Source: Hymenobacter sp. BT559
Lineage (GTDB): Bacteria > Bacteroidota > Bacteroidia > Cytophagales > Hymenobacteraceae
Reading direction: 5' to 3'
NCBI RefSeq assembly: GCF_017571525.1
Contig: NZ_JAGETY010000002.1
Location: forward strand, 310,001 to 374,000
Length of the DNA: 64,000 bases
Under the pieces are notes generated by a model that made no database searches, had not been told where the DNA came from, and was given only the letters and a program-made list of their open reading frames with translations. The position numbers were made by a program, and so were the translations under genes. This document shows, one piece after another, positions 51,602-60,027 of this stretch. The stretch's first letter is position 1. Each line of letters begins with the position of its first letter.

Positions 51602-53026
51602 ATGATGCGAAAGCTTTTTGGCCTGGGCCTGCTCGCGCTGGCCGCCTGCTCGCCTACCGACCCGGCTAGCCAGGCCAATGCCCCTATTCCGGCGGGGTGC
51701 CGGCCACCCGCGCCGTTCACCATTCAGCACCCGGCCTGGGCCACCAATGCCAGCCTCTACCAGGTGAATGTGCGCCAGTACACGCCCGAAGGGACTTTTA
51801 AGGCCTTTGAGAAGCACTTGCCGCGCCTGCAAAAAATGGGCGTCAGCATCTTGTGGCTGATGCCGGTGCAGCCCATCGGCGAGGTGAAGCGCAAGGGCAC
51901 GCTGGGCAGCCAGTACTCGGTGCGCGACTACCGGGGCGTAAATACCGAATTTGGCAGCCTGGCTGATTTGCAGCACCTTATAAATGAGGCGCATAAGCGG
52001 GGTATGCACGTCATTCTCGATTGGGTGGCCAACCACACCAGCTGGGACAGCGAGCTGAGCAAGCAGCACCCCGACTGGTTTACGAAGGGCGCCAAAGGCA
52101 CTTTTCAGCCGCCCGTGGCCGACTGGCAGGATGTCATCGACCTTGACTACGCCCAGCCCGGCCTGCGCCAGTACATGACCCAAAGCATGGCCTACTGGGT
52201 GCGCGACGTAGGCTTTGATGGCTTCCGCTGCGACGTGGCCGGGCTAGTGCCCACCGATTTTTGGAACAACACCCGCGCTGAGCTGGAGAAAATAAAACCA
52301 GTGTTTATGTTGGCGGAGTGGGACGAGCTGCACGACCCGCCCTTCCTCAAAAAAGGCGAGTTTACCCCGAATACCCACCTGCTCGAAAAAGCCTTCGACG
52401 CCACCTACGCGCTCAGGCTGCATTACTTGCTTGACAGCGTGGCCCAAGGCAAGCGGCCAGTTGCGGCGCTGCCCGGCTACTTCGCGGCCGAGCGCCGGAT
52501 GTACCCGGCCGGCGTGTACTTGATGAATTTCACCAGCTCGCACGATGTCAATAGCTGGGACAACCCCGAGGGCGTGCGGCTAGGGGCCAATGCCCAGGCG
52601 CTGGCCGTGCTCACGGCCCTGGTGCCGGGTATTCCGCTGGTTTACAGCGGGCAGGAAGCGGCTTCAACCAGAAAACTACGCTTCTTCGACAAGGATACCA
52701 TTCGGTGGAATGGGTACCCGCTCAATGCCTTTTACGCCGCCTTGCTGCACCTCAAGCAGAACAGCCCGGCGCTGCGCAATGGCGATGCCTGCGCCAGATT
52801 CACCATCCTGCCGGCCCCTGCCGATTGCTTTGTCTTTGAGCGGGCTAGCGGCGATGGCCAGGCCAAAACCTGGGTGGCCGTGAACCTCGGTGCCCAGCCC
52901 CAGACCCTCGCCCACCCCGCCGAAACCGTGACCGACGCCTTCGCCGACGTGGGCTCGCCGGTCGAAGACCCGCGGGTGACGGTGCCCGCCCACGGCTGGC
53001 GCGTGCTCAGCACCAAAAAACCGTAG
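51602..53026 (+). CDS. Alpha-amylase family (GH13) lipoprotein
   Basis: A 474-residue GH13 enzyme with a lipoprotein leader (RKLFGLGLLALAACSP, Cys at about residue 15), so it is probably tethered in the periplasm or on the outer surface. Catalytic residues: Asp nucleophile in DGFRCDVAGLVP, Glu in VFMLAEWDEL and the last Asp in FTSSHDVNSWD. Also typical are YQVNVRQYTPEGTFKAFEKH, MPVQPIGE and DWVANHTSWDSE. It is a paralogue of the next gene, sharing most motifs. A palindromic repeat lies between the two. It likely degrades maltooligosaccharides or another alpha-glucan. Its stop codon is followed by ACCGCAGCGCGAGC, the start of that repeat. Confidence 0.92.
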   Translation: MMRKLFGLGLLALAACSPTDPASQANAPIPAGCRPPAPFTIQHPAWATNASLYQVNVRQYTPEGTFKAFEKHLPRLQKMGVSILWLMPVQPIGEVKRKGTLGSQYSVRDYRGVNTEFGSLADLQHLINEAHKRGMHVILDWVANHTSWDSELSKQHPDWFTKGAKGTFQPPVADWQDVIDLDYAQPGLRQYMTQSMAYWVRDVGFDGFRCDVAGLVPTDFWNNTRAELEKIKPVFMLAEWDELHDPPFLKKGEFTPNTHLLEKAFDATYALRLHYLLDSVAQGKRPVAALPGYFAAERRMYPAGVYLMNFTSSHDVNSWDNPEGVRLGANAQALAVLTALVPGIPLVYSGQEAASTRKLRFFDKDTIRWNGYPLNAFYAALLHLKQNSPALRNGDACARFTILPAPADCFVFERASGDGQAKTWVAVNLGAQPQTLAHPAETVTDAFADVGSPVEDPRVTVPAHGWRVLSTKKP

Positions 53027-53031
53027 ACCGC

Positions 53032-53103
53032 AGCGCGAGCTTTGTAGTTCACGTCCTGGTGCGGGTAAAACCCGTTCAAGACGCGAACTACAAAGCTCGC
53101 GCT
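53032..53103. repeat. Inverted repeat of the GTAGCGCG family between the GH13 genes
   Basis: Arms 53032-53055 (AGCGCGAGCTTTGTAGTTCA) and 53080-53103 pair over 24 bp with one mismatch, and the 24-bp spacer has its own small palindrome (CGGGT-AAA-ACCCG). The sequence AGCGCGAGCTTTGTAGT is close to AGCGCGGACTTTGTAGT of the element at 57454. Confidence 0.88.
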
Positions 53104-53110
53104 ACTACCT

Positions 53111-54460
53111 ATGTCCGACCATCCGCTAGCCTCCCGCTTCACGGTGCGCCACCCCGAGTGGGCCGCCAACGCCACGATTTACGAAGTAAATGTGCGCAAC
53201 TACACGCCCGAGGGCACCTTTCGGGCCTTCGAGGCGCACTTGCCGCGCCTGGCGAAGATGGGCGTCGTCATCGTGTGGCTAATGCCCATTCACCCCATCG
53301 GCGAAACCGGGCGCAAGGGCGCGCTAGGGTCGCCCTACGCGGTGCAGGACTACATGGGGGTGAACCCGGAGTTTGGCACCCTAGCCGACTTGCAGCACCT
53401 TGTGCAAACGGCCCACGGCCTGGGCCTCAAGGTACTACTCGACTGGGTGGCCAACCACACCAGCCGCGACAATGCCCTCATCGGCGAGCACCCCGACTGG
53501 TACCAGCACGATGCCCAGGGCCAACTGGTGCCGCCCGTGGCCGACTGGACCGACGTGGTAGCCCTTGACTACACCAACCGCGCGCTGCGCCAGTACATGA
53601 CCGAGGCCCTGGCCTACTGGGTGCGCGCGGCCGATATCGACGGCTACCGCTGCGACGTGGCCGGCCTGGTGCCCACCGACTTCTGGGACGAGGCCCGGCC
53701 CGCGCTGGAGGCCATCAAGCCGGTCTTTATGCTGGCCGAGTGGGATGAGCTGTACCCCTCGGGCGGCCTGACGTGGGAGGAATTCAACTCCGACACCGAG
53801 CTGCTGGAGCGGGCGTTTGACATGACGTTTGGCCTGCGCCTGCACTACCTGCTCGACCACATTGCCGAGGGCAAGAACACTCTAGCCGATATCGACGAGT
53901 ACCTGGCCGCCGAGCGCGCCAAGTACCCGCCCAGCGTGTACCTCATGCACTTCACCAGCAACCACGACGTGAACAGCTGGGACGGCACCGAGTACGAGCG
54001 GCTAGGCCCCCTAGCCCTGCCCTTTGCGGTGCTCACGGCCCTGCTGCCGGGCATGCCCATGCTGTATAGCGGCCAGGAGGCGGGGCTAAACCGCCGGCTA
54101 GCCTTCTTTGAGCGCGACACCATCGACTGGGCCGACTTGCCGCTGCAAGACTTCTACACCAAGCTCTTGCAGCTCAAAAAGCGCCACCCGGCCCTGCGCA
54201 ACGGCGACCCGGCCAGCCAGTTTCAGCGCCTGGCCACGCCCGAGGGGATGTATGGTTTCGTGCGCGAGAAAAACGGCTCGGCCGTGCTCGTCCTCGTCAA
54301 TGCCACCCCCGAGCCGCTGGTGCTGCCAGGCCAAAAGACGCTCATCAACCCGCAGAAGGGGTTGTTCGACGTGTTCAGCGGCGAGCAGCTGACGCTGGCC
54401 CAGTCTAAGGCACGCACCGTGCCCGCCCACGGCTACCGCGTGCTGCGCACCCGCGACTAG
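53111..54460 (+). CDS. Alpha-amylase family (GH13) enzyme, cytoplasmic paralogue
   Basis: A 449-residue GH13 enzyme without a signal peptide, so probably cytoplasmic. Catalytic triad: Asp in IDGYRCDVAGLVP, Glu in FMLAEWDELY, Asp in FTSNHDVNSWDG. Further motifs: YEVNVRNYTPEGTFRAFEAH, DWVANHTSRDN and LYSGQEAGLNRRLAFF. It is a tandem duplicate of the preceding lipoprotein gene, 84 bp downstream. The pair could act on the same alpha-glucan on either side of the membrane: the lipoprotein degrading it outside, this one finishing it inside. It is followed by a large palindromic repeat. Confidence 0.93.
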   Translation: MSDHPLASRFTVRHPEWAANATIYEVNVRNYTPEGTFRAFEAHLPRLAKMGVVIVWLMPIHPIGETGRKGALGSPYAVQDYMGVNPEFGTLADLQHLVQTAHGLGLKVLLDWVANHTSRDNALIGEHPDWYQHDAQGQLVPPVADWTDVVALDYTNRALRQYMTEALAYWVRAADIDGYRCDVAGLVPTDFWDEARPALEAIKPVFMLAEWDELYPSGGLTWEEFNSDTELLERAFDMTFGLRLHYLLDHIAEGKNTLADIDEYLAAERAKYPPSVYLMHFTSNHDVNSWDGTEYERLGPLALPFAVLTALLPGMPMLYSGQEAGLNRRLAFFERDTIDWADLPLQDFYTKLLQLKKRHPALRNGDPASQFQRLATPEGMYGFVREKNGSAVLVLVNATPEPLVLPGQKTLINPQKGLFDVFSGEQLTLAQSKARTVPAHGYRVLRTRD

Positions 54461-54488
54461 GGCCGGCGGCGCCCGCCAGCTACCCAAC

Positions 54489-54602
54489 CAGTAGCGCGAA
54501 GCTCCGGCTTCGTGCGCGAGCACAGCGAGCAGACGGGGCCCTACGACCCTAGCGAATCTGCTCGCTGGCGCTCGCGCACGAAGCCGGAGCTTCGCGCTAC
54601 TG
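54489..54602. repeat. Large inverted repeat of the GTAGCGCG family
   Basis: The left arm starts CAGTAGCGCGAAGCTCCGGC (54489) and the right arm ends GCCGGAGCTTCGCGCTACTG (54602). About 33 bp pair without mismatch, and the pairing continues to about 45 bp with one or two differences, around a 23-bp spacer. It separates the GH13 gene and the convergent M1 peptidase gene, so it may also end both transcripts. Confidence 0.92.
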
Positions 54603-54616
54603 CGAATGGGCTAGCC

Positions 54617-56626
54617 TTACTCCGGTAGCTTCATGGCGCGCCAGGTATTGTTGAAGCGGTTGGCATCGGGCAGCAGGTTGGTGGGGTTCAGCACTACCTG
54701 CGTGAGCGGCCCGGTGGTGTTGGCCCGGAAGGTCCAGGTGCCGCCGCGCTGCCAGATTTCGACGGGCAGGTGCACGGTGGTTTTCTTGCCGCTCGCCTCC
54801 GTGATTTCGGCCGTCACGGGCATGGCCATCTGGCCCTTGTTTTCGATGGTGATGAGCGAGCCCTTGCCAGGGTCCTGGTTCACATAGGCCACCGAGTTCA
54901 CAGCTTGGTCGAGCTGCCAGTTTTCGAAGAACCACTCATGGTAGAACCACGTCAGGTCTTCGCCAGCCACGTTGTTCATGGTGCGGAAGAAGTCGCGCGG
55001 CGTGGGGTGCTTAAAGGCCCAGCGCCGGATGTAGCTGCGGAAAGCGTAGTCGAAGCGCTCGGGGCCGAGTATCTCCTGGCGCAGCAGGTAGAGGCCAAAG
55101 CCCGTTTTGGAGTACGCCGCAAAGCCCAGGTTGCGGGCCTGCGTCACGTCGGGCACGGTGTAGGGCGTGTCCATGTTGGGGTCTTGCAGCGCCCGCACGA
55201 TGCCGGGCGTGGTGCGGGTTTCGACGTCCTCGATGGCCTTATACTCGCCGTTGTTGAAGTTTTTGGTGGATAAGATGTTGATAAAGGTGTTGAAGCCCTC
55301 GTCCATCCACGGGTACTTGCGCTCGTTCGAGCCCACTATCATCGGAAACCAATTGTGGCCAAATTCGTGGTCGGTCACGCTCCAGAGCTGACCTTTGCGG
55401 GCCTTGGCGCCGCAGAATACGATGCCCGGATACTCCATGCCGCCCACCACACCGGCTACGTTGGTGGCCACCGGATAGGTGTACTCGTACCACTGCTTGG
55501 AGTTGAATTCGATGCTCTTTTTCACGTACTCGGTGCTGCGGCTCCAGGCGGTATCCTGGGCGGCCTCCACCGGGTAGAGCGACATGGCCAGCGACTTCCG
55601 GCCGCTGGGCAGGTTCATCTTGGCGGCATCCCACACGAAGGCCGACGACGCGGCCCAGGCTACGTCGCGCGCCTGCTGGCACTTGAAGTGCCAGGTGAGG
55701 CGCCCATTTTTACCGCCAGGGCGCGAACTGGCCTGCGTCACCTCGTCGGGGCCGCGCACAATCACGGTCTGGTCCGAGCCGGCGGCCTTGGCCAGCCGCT
55801 GCTGCTGGGCGGCCGTGAGCACCTCGGCGGGGTTCACGAGCTGGCCCGAGCCACCCACCAGAAAGTTGGCGGGCACGTTCACGGTGTAGTCGAAGTTGCC
55901 ATATTCGAGGTAAAACTCGGCCGTCATGTAGGGCAGCGTATTCCAGCCCTCCACGTCGTCGTACACGGCCATGCGCGGGTACCACTGCGCCACCTCAAAT
56001 ATTTCGCCGTTCTGAGTCTTCAGGCGGCCTAGCCGGTCGGAGCCGTACTCGGGAATGTTGAAGCCGTAGGCGATGCTGATTTTGAGCTTGTCGCCGTGCG
56101 GCTTCATGGGCTCGGGCAAGATGATTTGCATCCGCGTATCCTGCACGCGGTAGTTGGCCTTCATTTTCTTGCCGTGCAGCTCAATGTTGACGGTCTGGAG
56201 CGAGTCGCCGCCCTGAAAGCCGCGCGCGCCGTTGCCGAAGCGGCTGCCCGCCACCGGCGTCGTGGCCGACCCGCGCGAGTCGGCCCGGTACAGGTTCTGG
56301 TCGAGGTACACCCACACAAAGGGCAGCGCGTCGGGGCTGTTGTTGGTGTAGGTGATGGTGACGTTCGAAGTCACGCGGGCCGCCTTGTCGTCGAGGCTGG
56401 CCGCAATCTGGTAGTCGGCCGCATTCTGCCAGTAGGTGCCCCCCGGCGCGCCGCCGGCCGTGCGCGTGGCCGGCCCCACCTGGTTGAGGTAGTCGGGGTT
56501 AAACAGCGCCCGAGCGTTGTAGGGCGGCAGGGCACCGGTGGGCGGCGCCATCGGCTGGGCCTGGGCAGCGCCGGCCAGCAGCAGTGCCGCGCCGCTGAGC
56601 AGCGTGGCAACGAAATGTTTTTTCAT
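54617..56626 (-). CDS. M1-family zinc metallopeptidase
   Basis: A 669-residue exported aminopeptidase-type M1 enzyme. Signal peptide [20 protein letters not shown] (cut near AQAQP), then the beta-sandwich, a GAMEN-like GGMEYPG, zinc motif HEFGHNWFP with the third ligand in DEGFNTFIN, and a C-terminal beta domain. The [13 protein letters not shown] and [10 protein letters not shown] segments fit the Bacteroidota M1 group that acts in the periplasm. Aminopeptidase activity is likely but the specificity is unknown. A -7 box is at 56656-56663, 29 nt before the ATG. Confidence 0.93.
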   Translation of the reverse strand: MKKHFVATLLSGAALLLAGAAQAQPMAPPTGALPPYNARALFNPDYLNQVGPATRTAGGAPGGTYWQNAADYQIAASLDDKAARVTSNVTITYTNNSPDALPFVWVYLDQNLYRADSRGSATTPVAGSRFGNGARGFQGGDSLQTVNIELHGKKMKANYRVQDTRMQIILPEPMKPHGDKLKISIAYGFNIPEYGSDRLGRLKTQNGEIFEVAQWYPRMAVYDDVEGWNTLPYMTAEFYLEYGNFDYTVNVPANFLVGGSGQLVNPAEVLTAAQQQRLAKAAGSDQTVIVRGPDEVTQASSRPGGKNGRLTWHFKCQQARDVAWAASSAFVWDAAKMNLPSGRKSLAMSLYPVEAAQDTAWSRSTEYVKKSIEFNSKQWYEYTYPVATNVAGVVGGMEYPGIVFCGAKARKGQLWSVTDHEFGHNWFPMIVGSNERKYPWMDEGFNTFINILSTKNFNNGEYKAIEDVETRTTPGIVRALQDPNMDTPYTVPDVTQARNLGFAAYSKTGFGLYLLRQEILGPERFDYAFRSYIRRWAFKHPTPRDFFRTMNNVAGEDLTWFYHEWFFENWQLDQAVNSVAYVNQDPGKGSLITIENKGQMAMPVTAEITEASGKKTTVHLPVEIWQRGGTWTFRANTTGPLTQVVLNPTNLLPDANRFNNTWRAMKLPE

Positions 56627-56655
56627 GAAAAAAGCTAAAACGGAAACAGCGTCGC

Positions 56656-56663
56656 CAAAAGTA
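56656..56663 (-). promoter_or_regulatory. -7 promoter box of the M1 peptidase
   Basis: The minus strand reads TACTTTTG (TANNTTTG), 29 nt before the ATG at 56626. The 244-bp gap to the nitroreductase gene holds no other feature. Confidence 0.6.
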
Positions 56664-56870
56664 GCAAGCGGCCCGGCGCTTCCGCTAGGGTGCCGCGCCA
56701 GGCTGGTTTTCGGCTGCGCCGAAGGACGAGCGTTGCACGGCCTGGTTGCAGCCGGGCAGCGGCAGCAGGCTACATCATACGCAGGCTGTTTTCGTCTTAC
56801 TAGAAGTATCTCGCCGTGCCGACCCCTACCCCGGCCAAGCCTTTAAGCCAGTTTTCCGGTTTAGTTAGTC

Positions 56871-57458
56871 ATGACTTCTTCCTTCGACCCCCAGCAGCTC
56901 AACGAGCTTATCCGCACCCGGCGCAGCGTGTTTGTGCCGCAGTTTGAGCCCAGCAAAGTCATTCCCGACGCCATCATCTGGCAACTGCTCGAAAACGCCA
57001 ACTGGGCCCCTAGCCACAAGCGCACCGAGCCGTGGCGCTTCGTGGTGTTCAGCGGCGCGGGCTTGCAGCGGCTAGCCCGCCTTCAGGCCGATTTATACCA
57101 GCAAACGGCCGGCTTCAAGTTCAACCCCGCCAAGCACGAAAAGCTGCTGGCCAGCCCCTTGCAGTGCTCGCACGTCATCGCGCTAGGCCTGCACCGCTCC
57201 GACGACCTGCCCGAAATCGAAGACGTGGAAGCCGTGGCCTGCGCCGTGCAAAACCTGGCGCTCTCGGCCCACGCCTACGGCCTGGGCGGCTTCTGGAGCA
57301 GCGGCGGCGTCACGTACACCGAAGAAGCCAAGGCTTTCTTCGGCCTCGGGTCGAGTGATAAACTGCTAGGCTTCTTTCACCTGGGCTATGTGCGCACCCC
57401 CGGCTCGGCCGGCAAGCGCGGCCCGGTGCAAGACAAAGTGCGCTGGGTAGCGGAGTAG
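56871..57458 (+). CDS. Nitroreductase-family FMN oxidoreductase
   Basis: A 195-residue FMN-dependent oxidoreductase. Start QLNELIRTRRSVFVPQFEPS (Arg-Arg-Ser contacting FMN phosphate), ENANWAPSHKRTEPWRF, and GLGGFWSSGGVTYTEEAKAF near the end, the FMN-binding loop. The family reduces nitro compounds, quinones or other electrophiles using NAD(P)H; it resembles the YdjA group. Its stop codon TAG is part of the palindromic repeat that starts there (AGTAGCGCGG). Confidence 0.9.
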   Translation: MTSSFDPQQLNELIRTRRSVFVPQFEPSKVIPDAIIWQLLENANWAPSHKRTEPWRFVVFSGAGLQRLARLQADLYQQTAGFKFNPAKHEKLLASPLQCSHVIALGLHRSDDLPEIEDVEAVACAVQNLALSAHAYGLGGFWSSGGVTYTEEAKAFFGLGSSDKLLGFFHLGYVRTPGSAGKRGPVQDKVRWVAE

Positions 57459-57521
57459 CGCGGACTTTTAGTCCGCAAGTAGCACGTGCACTCACTCGCG
57501 GACTACAAAGTCCGCGCTACT
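57454..57521. repeat. Inverted repeat of the GTAGCGCG family overlapping a stop codon
   Basis: Arms 57454-57476 (AGTAGCGCGGACTTTTAGTC) and 57498-57521 (reverse complement with one extra base) around a 21-bp spacer. The TAG at 57456-57458 is the stop of the nitroreductase gene. The sequence AGTAGCGCGGACTTTGTAGT is the shared form of this repeat. Confidence 0.9.
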
Positions 57522-57529
57522 TTCGCCGC

Positions 57530-57922
57530 ATGGCTCTTTCTCTGCTCGGGGTGCATCACCTCGCTATTATTAGCACCGATTACGCGGTTTCAAAGCGGTT
57601 TTACACCGAGGTGCTCGGCCTGGAAATCCTGGCTGAAACCTACCGCGCCGAGCGCGAGTCCTACAAGCTCGACCTGGCGCTGAATGGCCGGTACCTGGTC
57701 GAGCTATTTTCCTTTCCGAGTCCGCCGCCCCGCGCCAGCCGGCCCGAGGCGGCGGGCCTGCGCCACCTGGCCTTTGCCGTGGCCGACGTAGCGGCCGCCG
57801 CCCAGCACTTGGCTGGCCACGGCGTGGCTTGCGAGCCCATCCGGGTGGATGAGCTGACGGGCCGGCGCTTCACGTTTTTCTTCGACCCCGATGGCCTGCC
57901 GCTGGAGTTTTATGAGGCCTAG
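57530..57922 (+). CDS. VOC-family protein (glyoxalase/bleomycin-resistance fold)
   Basis: A 130-residue protein with two beta-alpha-beta-beta-beta modules. Metal-ligand positions are His in LGVHHLAIIST (residue about 10), Glu in YLVELFSFPS, His in GLRHLAFAVADV and Glu in GLPLEFYEA. The layout is that of the YaeR/GloA2 (SMU1112c-like) subgroup of VOC enzymes. The substrate is unknown. The lipoprotein gene starts 3 bp after its stop. Its start lies 8 bp after a palindromic repeat, so its promoter must lie within or before it. Confidence 0.9.
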   Translation: MALSLLGVHHLAIISTDYAVSKRFYTEVLGLEILAETYRAERESYKLDLALNGRYLVELFSFPSPPPRASRPEAAGLRHLAFAVADVAAAAQHLAGHGVACEPIRVDELTGRRFTFFFDPDGLPLEFYEA

Positions 57923-57925
57923 CCT

Positions 57926-58873
57926 ATGCCCAAACGCTACCTGCTGGCCCTGCTGCTAGCCCTGGCAGGCTGCGCTACGCACCCGCCTAGCCACGTGGCG
58001 GTGGCCGCCGGCTACTGCGACCCGCCCCTACCCTACCGCTACGACCCAGCCTTTACCCCGCAGGCCGATTTTGCGGCGGCGCTCTCGCCCGCACTGCTAG
58101 CCCGCTACCCGCGGCGCAGCCTGCTCACCGCCAATGCGGTAGGCTTGCTGCCGGCGCTGCAAACGCTGCTGGCCTTGCAGGAAGCTGCCCGCCAGCACCC
58201 CGGCCCGGTGGCCGACCTGGCCGCGCTGCGCCAGCAGCAGCTCATTGCCGGGCAAGTGGCCTTGGTGAGCAGCACCGTGGCTAGCCTGGCCGCCGAGCTC
58301 GACTGCGAGGGCGAGCGGGCCGACCAGGTAGCCAATTACCTCAAGGCGCTGGACGACCAGCGCACCCAACGCCTCAACGTACTCTCCATCAGCGTGGGGG
58401 CGGCTAGCGGCATTGGCACCACGGTTATTGAGAACAAGCCCGGGCAGTATGCCTTCGGTATTGGGGGCGGGCTGCTGGCGGCGGGACTGAGCCTGCTCAC
58501 GCTGCGCCAAAACGGCCATACGGTCGAGTTTGAGCACCCGCGCAATCTGCTAGGCGAGGTGTGGGCCGAGAAGCCGGCTACCGACCTGTTTCCGCCCAGC
58601 GTGTGGTACATGCTCTCGAACCCGGCGTTCAGCAACAGCGGCCAGACGAGCATTATCCACAACACCCGCCAGCGCTGGCAGCGCTACGGCCAGCTCGACC
58701 AGCCCAACTCGAAGCAGGGCAAGGCGCTGGCGTCGCTCCTGTTCGGCCCCGGCGGCCAGTACTCGGCCGACCAGCTCACGGTGCGCGCCAACATGCTCAA
58801 TGAGCTGCAATCGGCCGTGCGCCTGCTCAATCAGGAGCTGCAGGGCTTGCTGGTGGTGCTCAAAACAGCCTAA
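57926..58873 (+). CDS. Lipoprotein of unknown function
   Basis: A 315-residue lipoprotein: leader KRYLLALLLALAGC with the lipidated Cys near residue 16. The mature part is mostly helical, with FAAALSPALLARYPRRSLLT, LAALRQQQLIAGQVALVSST, a hydrophobic glycine-rich stretch (YAFGIGGGLLAAGLSLLTL, about residues 175-195) that could be a membrane hairpin, and a C-terminal LNELQSAVRLLNQELQGLLV, likely coiled coil. No family recognised. It begins 3 bp after the VOC gene, so co-translation is likely. A GC-rich gap of 100 bp follows. Confidence 0.72.
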   Translation: MPKRYLLALLLALAGCATHPPSHVAVAAGYCDPPLPYRYDPAFTPQADFAAALSPALLARYPRRSLLTANAVGLLPALQTLLALQEAARQHPGPVADLAALRQQQLIAGQVALVSSTVASLAAELDCEGERADQVANYLKALDDQRTQRLNVLSISVGAASGIGTTVIENKPGQYAFGIGGGLLAAGLSLLTLRQNGHTVEFEHPRNLLGEVWAEKPATDLFPPSVWYMLSNPAFSNSGQTSIIHNTRQRWQRYGQLDQPNSKQGKALASLLFGPGGQYSADQLTVRANMLNELQSAVRLLNQELQGLLVVLKTA

Positions 58874-58973
58874 GGCGCGGGGCTAGCCGCAACCCCCGCG
58901 CGCCTCCGGGGTTATACACCCGGCCAGCGGCGAGCCAGCTGCGCCACCCTTACTCACTTCATTTTCCACAGAA

Positions 58974-59921
58974 ATGGCAACTAAACGCGAACTCGGCCAC
59001 TCGGGCCTGCATATCGCGCCGCTCGTGCTGGGCGGCAATGTATTTGGCTGGACGGCCGACGAAAAGACTTCCTTTGCCGTGCTCGACGCCTTTGTGGCGG
59101 GTGGCGGCAACGCCATCGACACGGCCGACGGCTACTCGGTGTGGGTGCCCGGCCATGTGGGCGGCGAGTCGGAAACCATTATCGGCAAGTGGCTGCGGCA
59201 GCGCGGCCGGCGCGACGACGTCGTTATTGCCACCAAGGTGGGCTGGGAAGTAAATGCCGAGAACAAGGGCCTTTCAAAAGCCTACATCATGCGCGCCGTG
59301 GAAGGCTCGCTGCGGCGCCTGCAAACCGACTACATCGACCTCTATCAGAGTCACAAAGACGACGAGAGCCTGCCCGTGACCGAGCCGCTCGAAGCCTACG
59401 CCCAACTCATTAAGGAAGGCAAGGTGCGCGCCATTGGGGCTAGCAACTTCTCGCCCCAGCGCCTGCAGGCCGCCCTCGACGCGGCCCACACCCACGGCCT
59501 GCCGCGCTACGAGAGCCTGCAGCCGCTCTATAACCTCTACGACCGCGAAGCCTTTGAGCACGACGACCTGCCGCTGGTGCAGGCCAGCGGCATCGGCGTC
59601 ATTCCGTACTACGGGCTGGCGGCAGGCTTCCTCACCGGCAAGTATCGCCAGGAGGCCGACCTGCAAAAAAGCCCGCGCGGCGCCGGCGTCGGCAATAAAT
59701 ACCTGAACGACAAAGGCCTCCGGCTCCTGAAAGCGCTCGACGCCGTAGCCCAGCGCCACGGCGTAAACCAGGCCCAGGTGGCCCTGGCCTGGCTGATGCA
59801 GGCGCCCGGCATCACGGCGCCCATTGCCAGCAGCACCAGCCCCGAGCAGGTGCAGGAATTGCTGAAAGCCATGGAAGTGCAGCTCACGCCCCAGGATGTG
59901 CAGGAGCTGCAAGGCAAGTAG
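58974..59921 (+). CDS. Aldo/keto reductase
   Basis: A 315-residue NADPH-dependent aldo/keto reductase. Asp-Tyr catalytic pair in AIDTADGYSVWVPG, Lys in VVIATKVGW, and His in YIDLYQSHKDDES. The family positions for NADPH are in IGASNFSPQRLQAALD and ASTSPEQVQELLKA. It resembles the YajO/YghZ-like group that acts on aldehydes or sugar-derived ketones; the substrate is unknown. Its stop TAG is the start of a palindromic repeat (AAGTAGCGCGCAGCG). Confidence 0.92.
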   Translation: MATKRELGHSGLHIAPLVLGGNVFGWTADEKTSFAVLDAFVAGGGNAIDTADGYSVWVPGHVGGESETIIGKWLRQRGRRDDVVIATKVGWEVNAENKGLSKAYIMRAVEGSLRRLQTDYIDLYQSHKDDESLPVTEPLEAYAQLIKEGKVRAIGASNFSPQRLQAALDAAHTHGLPRYESLQPLYNLYDREAFEHDDLPLVQASGIGVIPYYGLAAGFLTGKYRQEADLQKSPRGAGVGNKYLNDKGLRLLKALDAVAQRHGVNQAQVALAWLMQAPGITAPIASSTSPEQVQELLKAMEVQLTPQDVQELQGK

Positions 59922-60027
59922 CGCGCAGCGTTTGCTTCGTGCGTGAGCGTAGCGAGCAGCCAGCGCCAGGCGCGTCCGGTGCCGGCTGCTCGCTAGGGCC
60001 GCGCGCCAAGCTTCTGCTTCGTGCTAC
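59917..60027. repeat. Decayed inverted repeat of the GTAGCGCG family with stop codons at both ends
   Basis: The left arm starts AAGTAGCGCGCAGCGTTTGC (59917) and the right arm ends TTCTGCTTCGTGCTAC (60027). Pairing is partial (GTAGC-CG--AGC, then GAGCAGC at the inner end). The TAG stop of the aldo/keto reductase (59919-59921, plus) and the TAG stop of the transglutaminase-like gene (60024-60026, minus) both lie in its outer ends. Confidence 0.8.
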
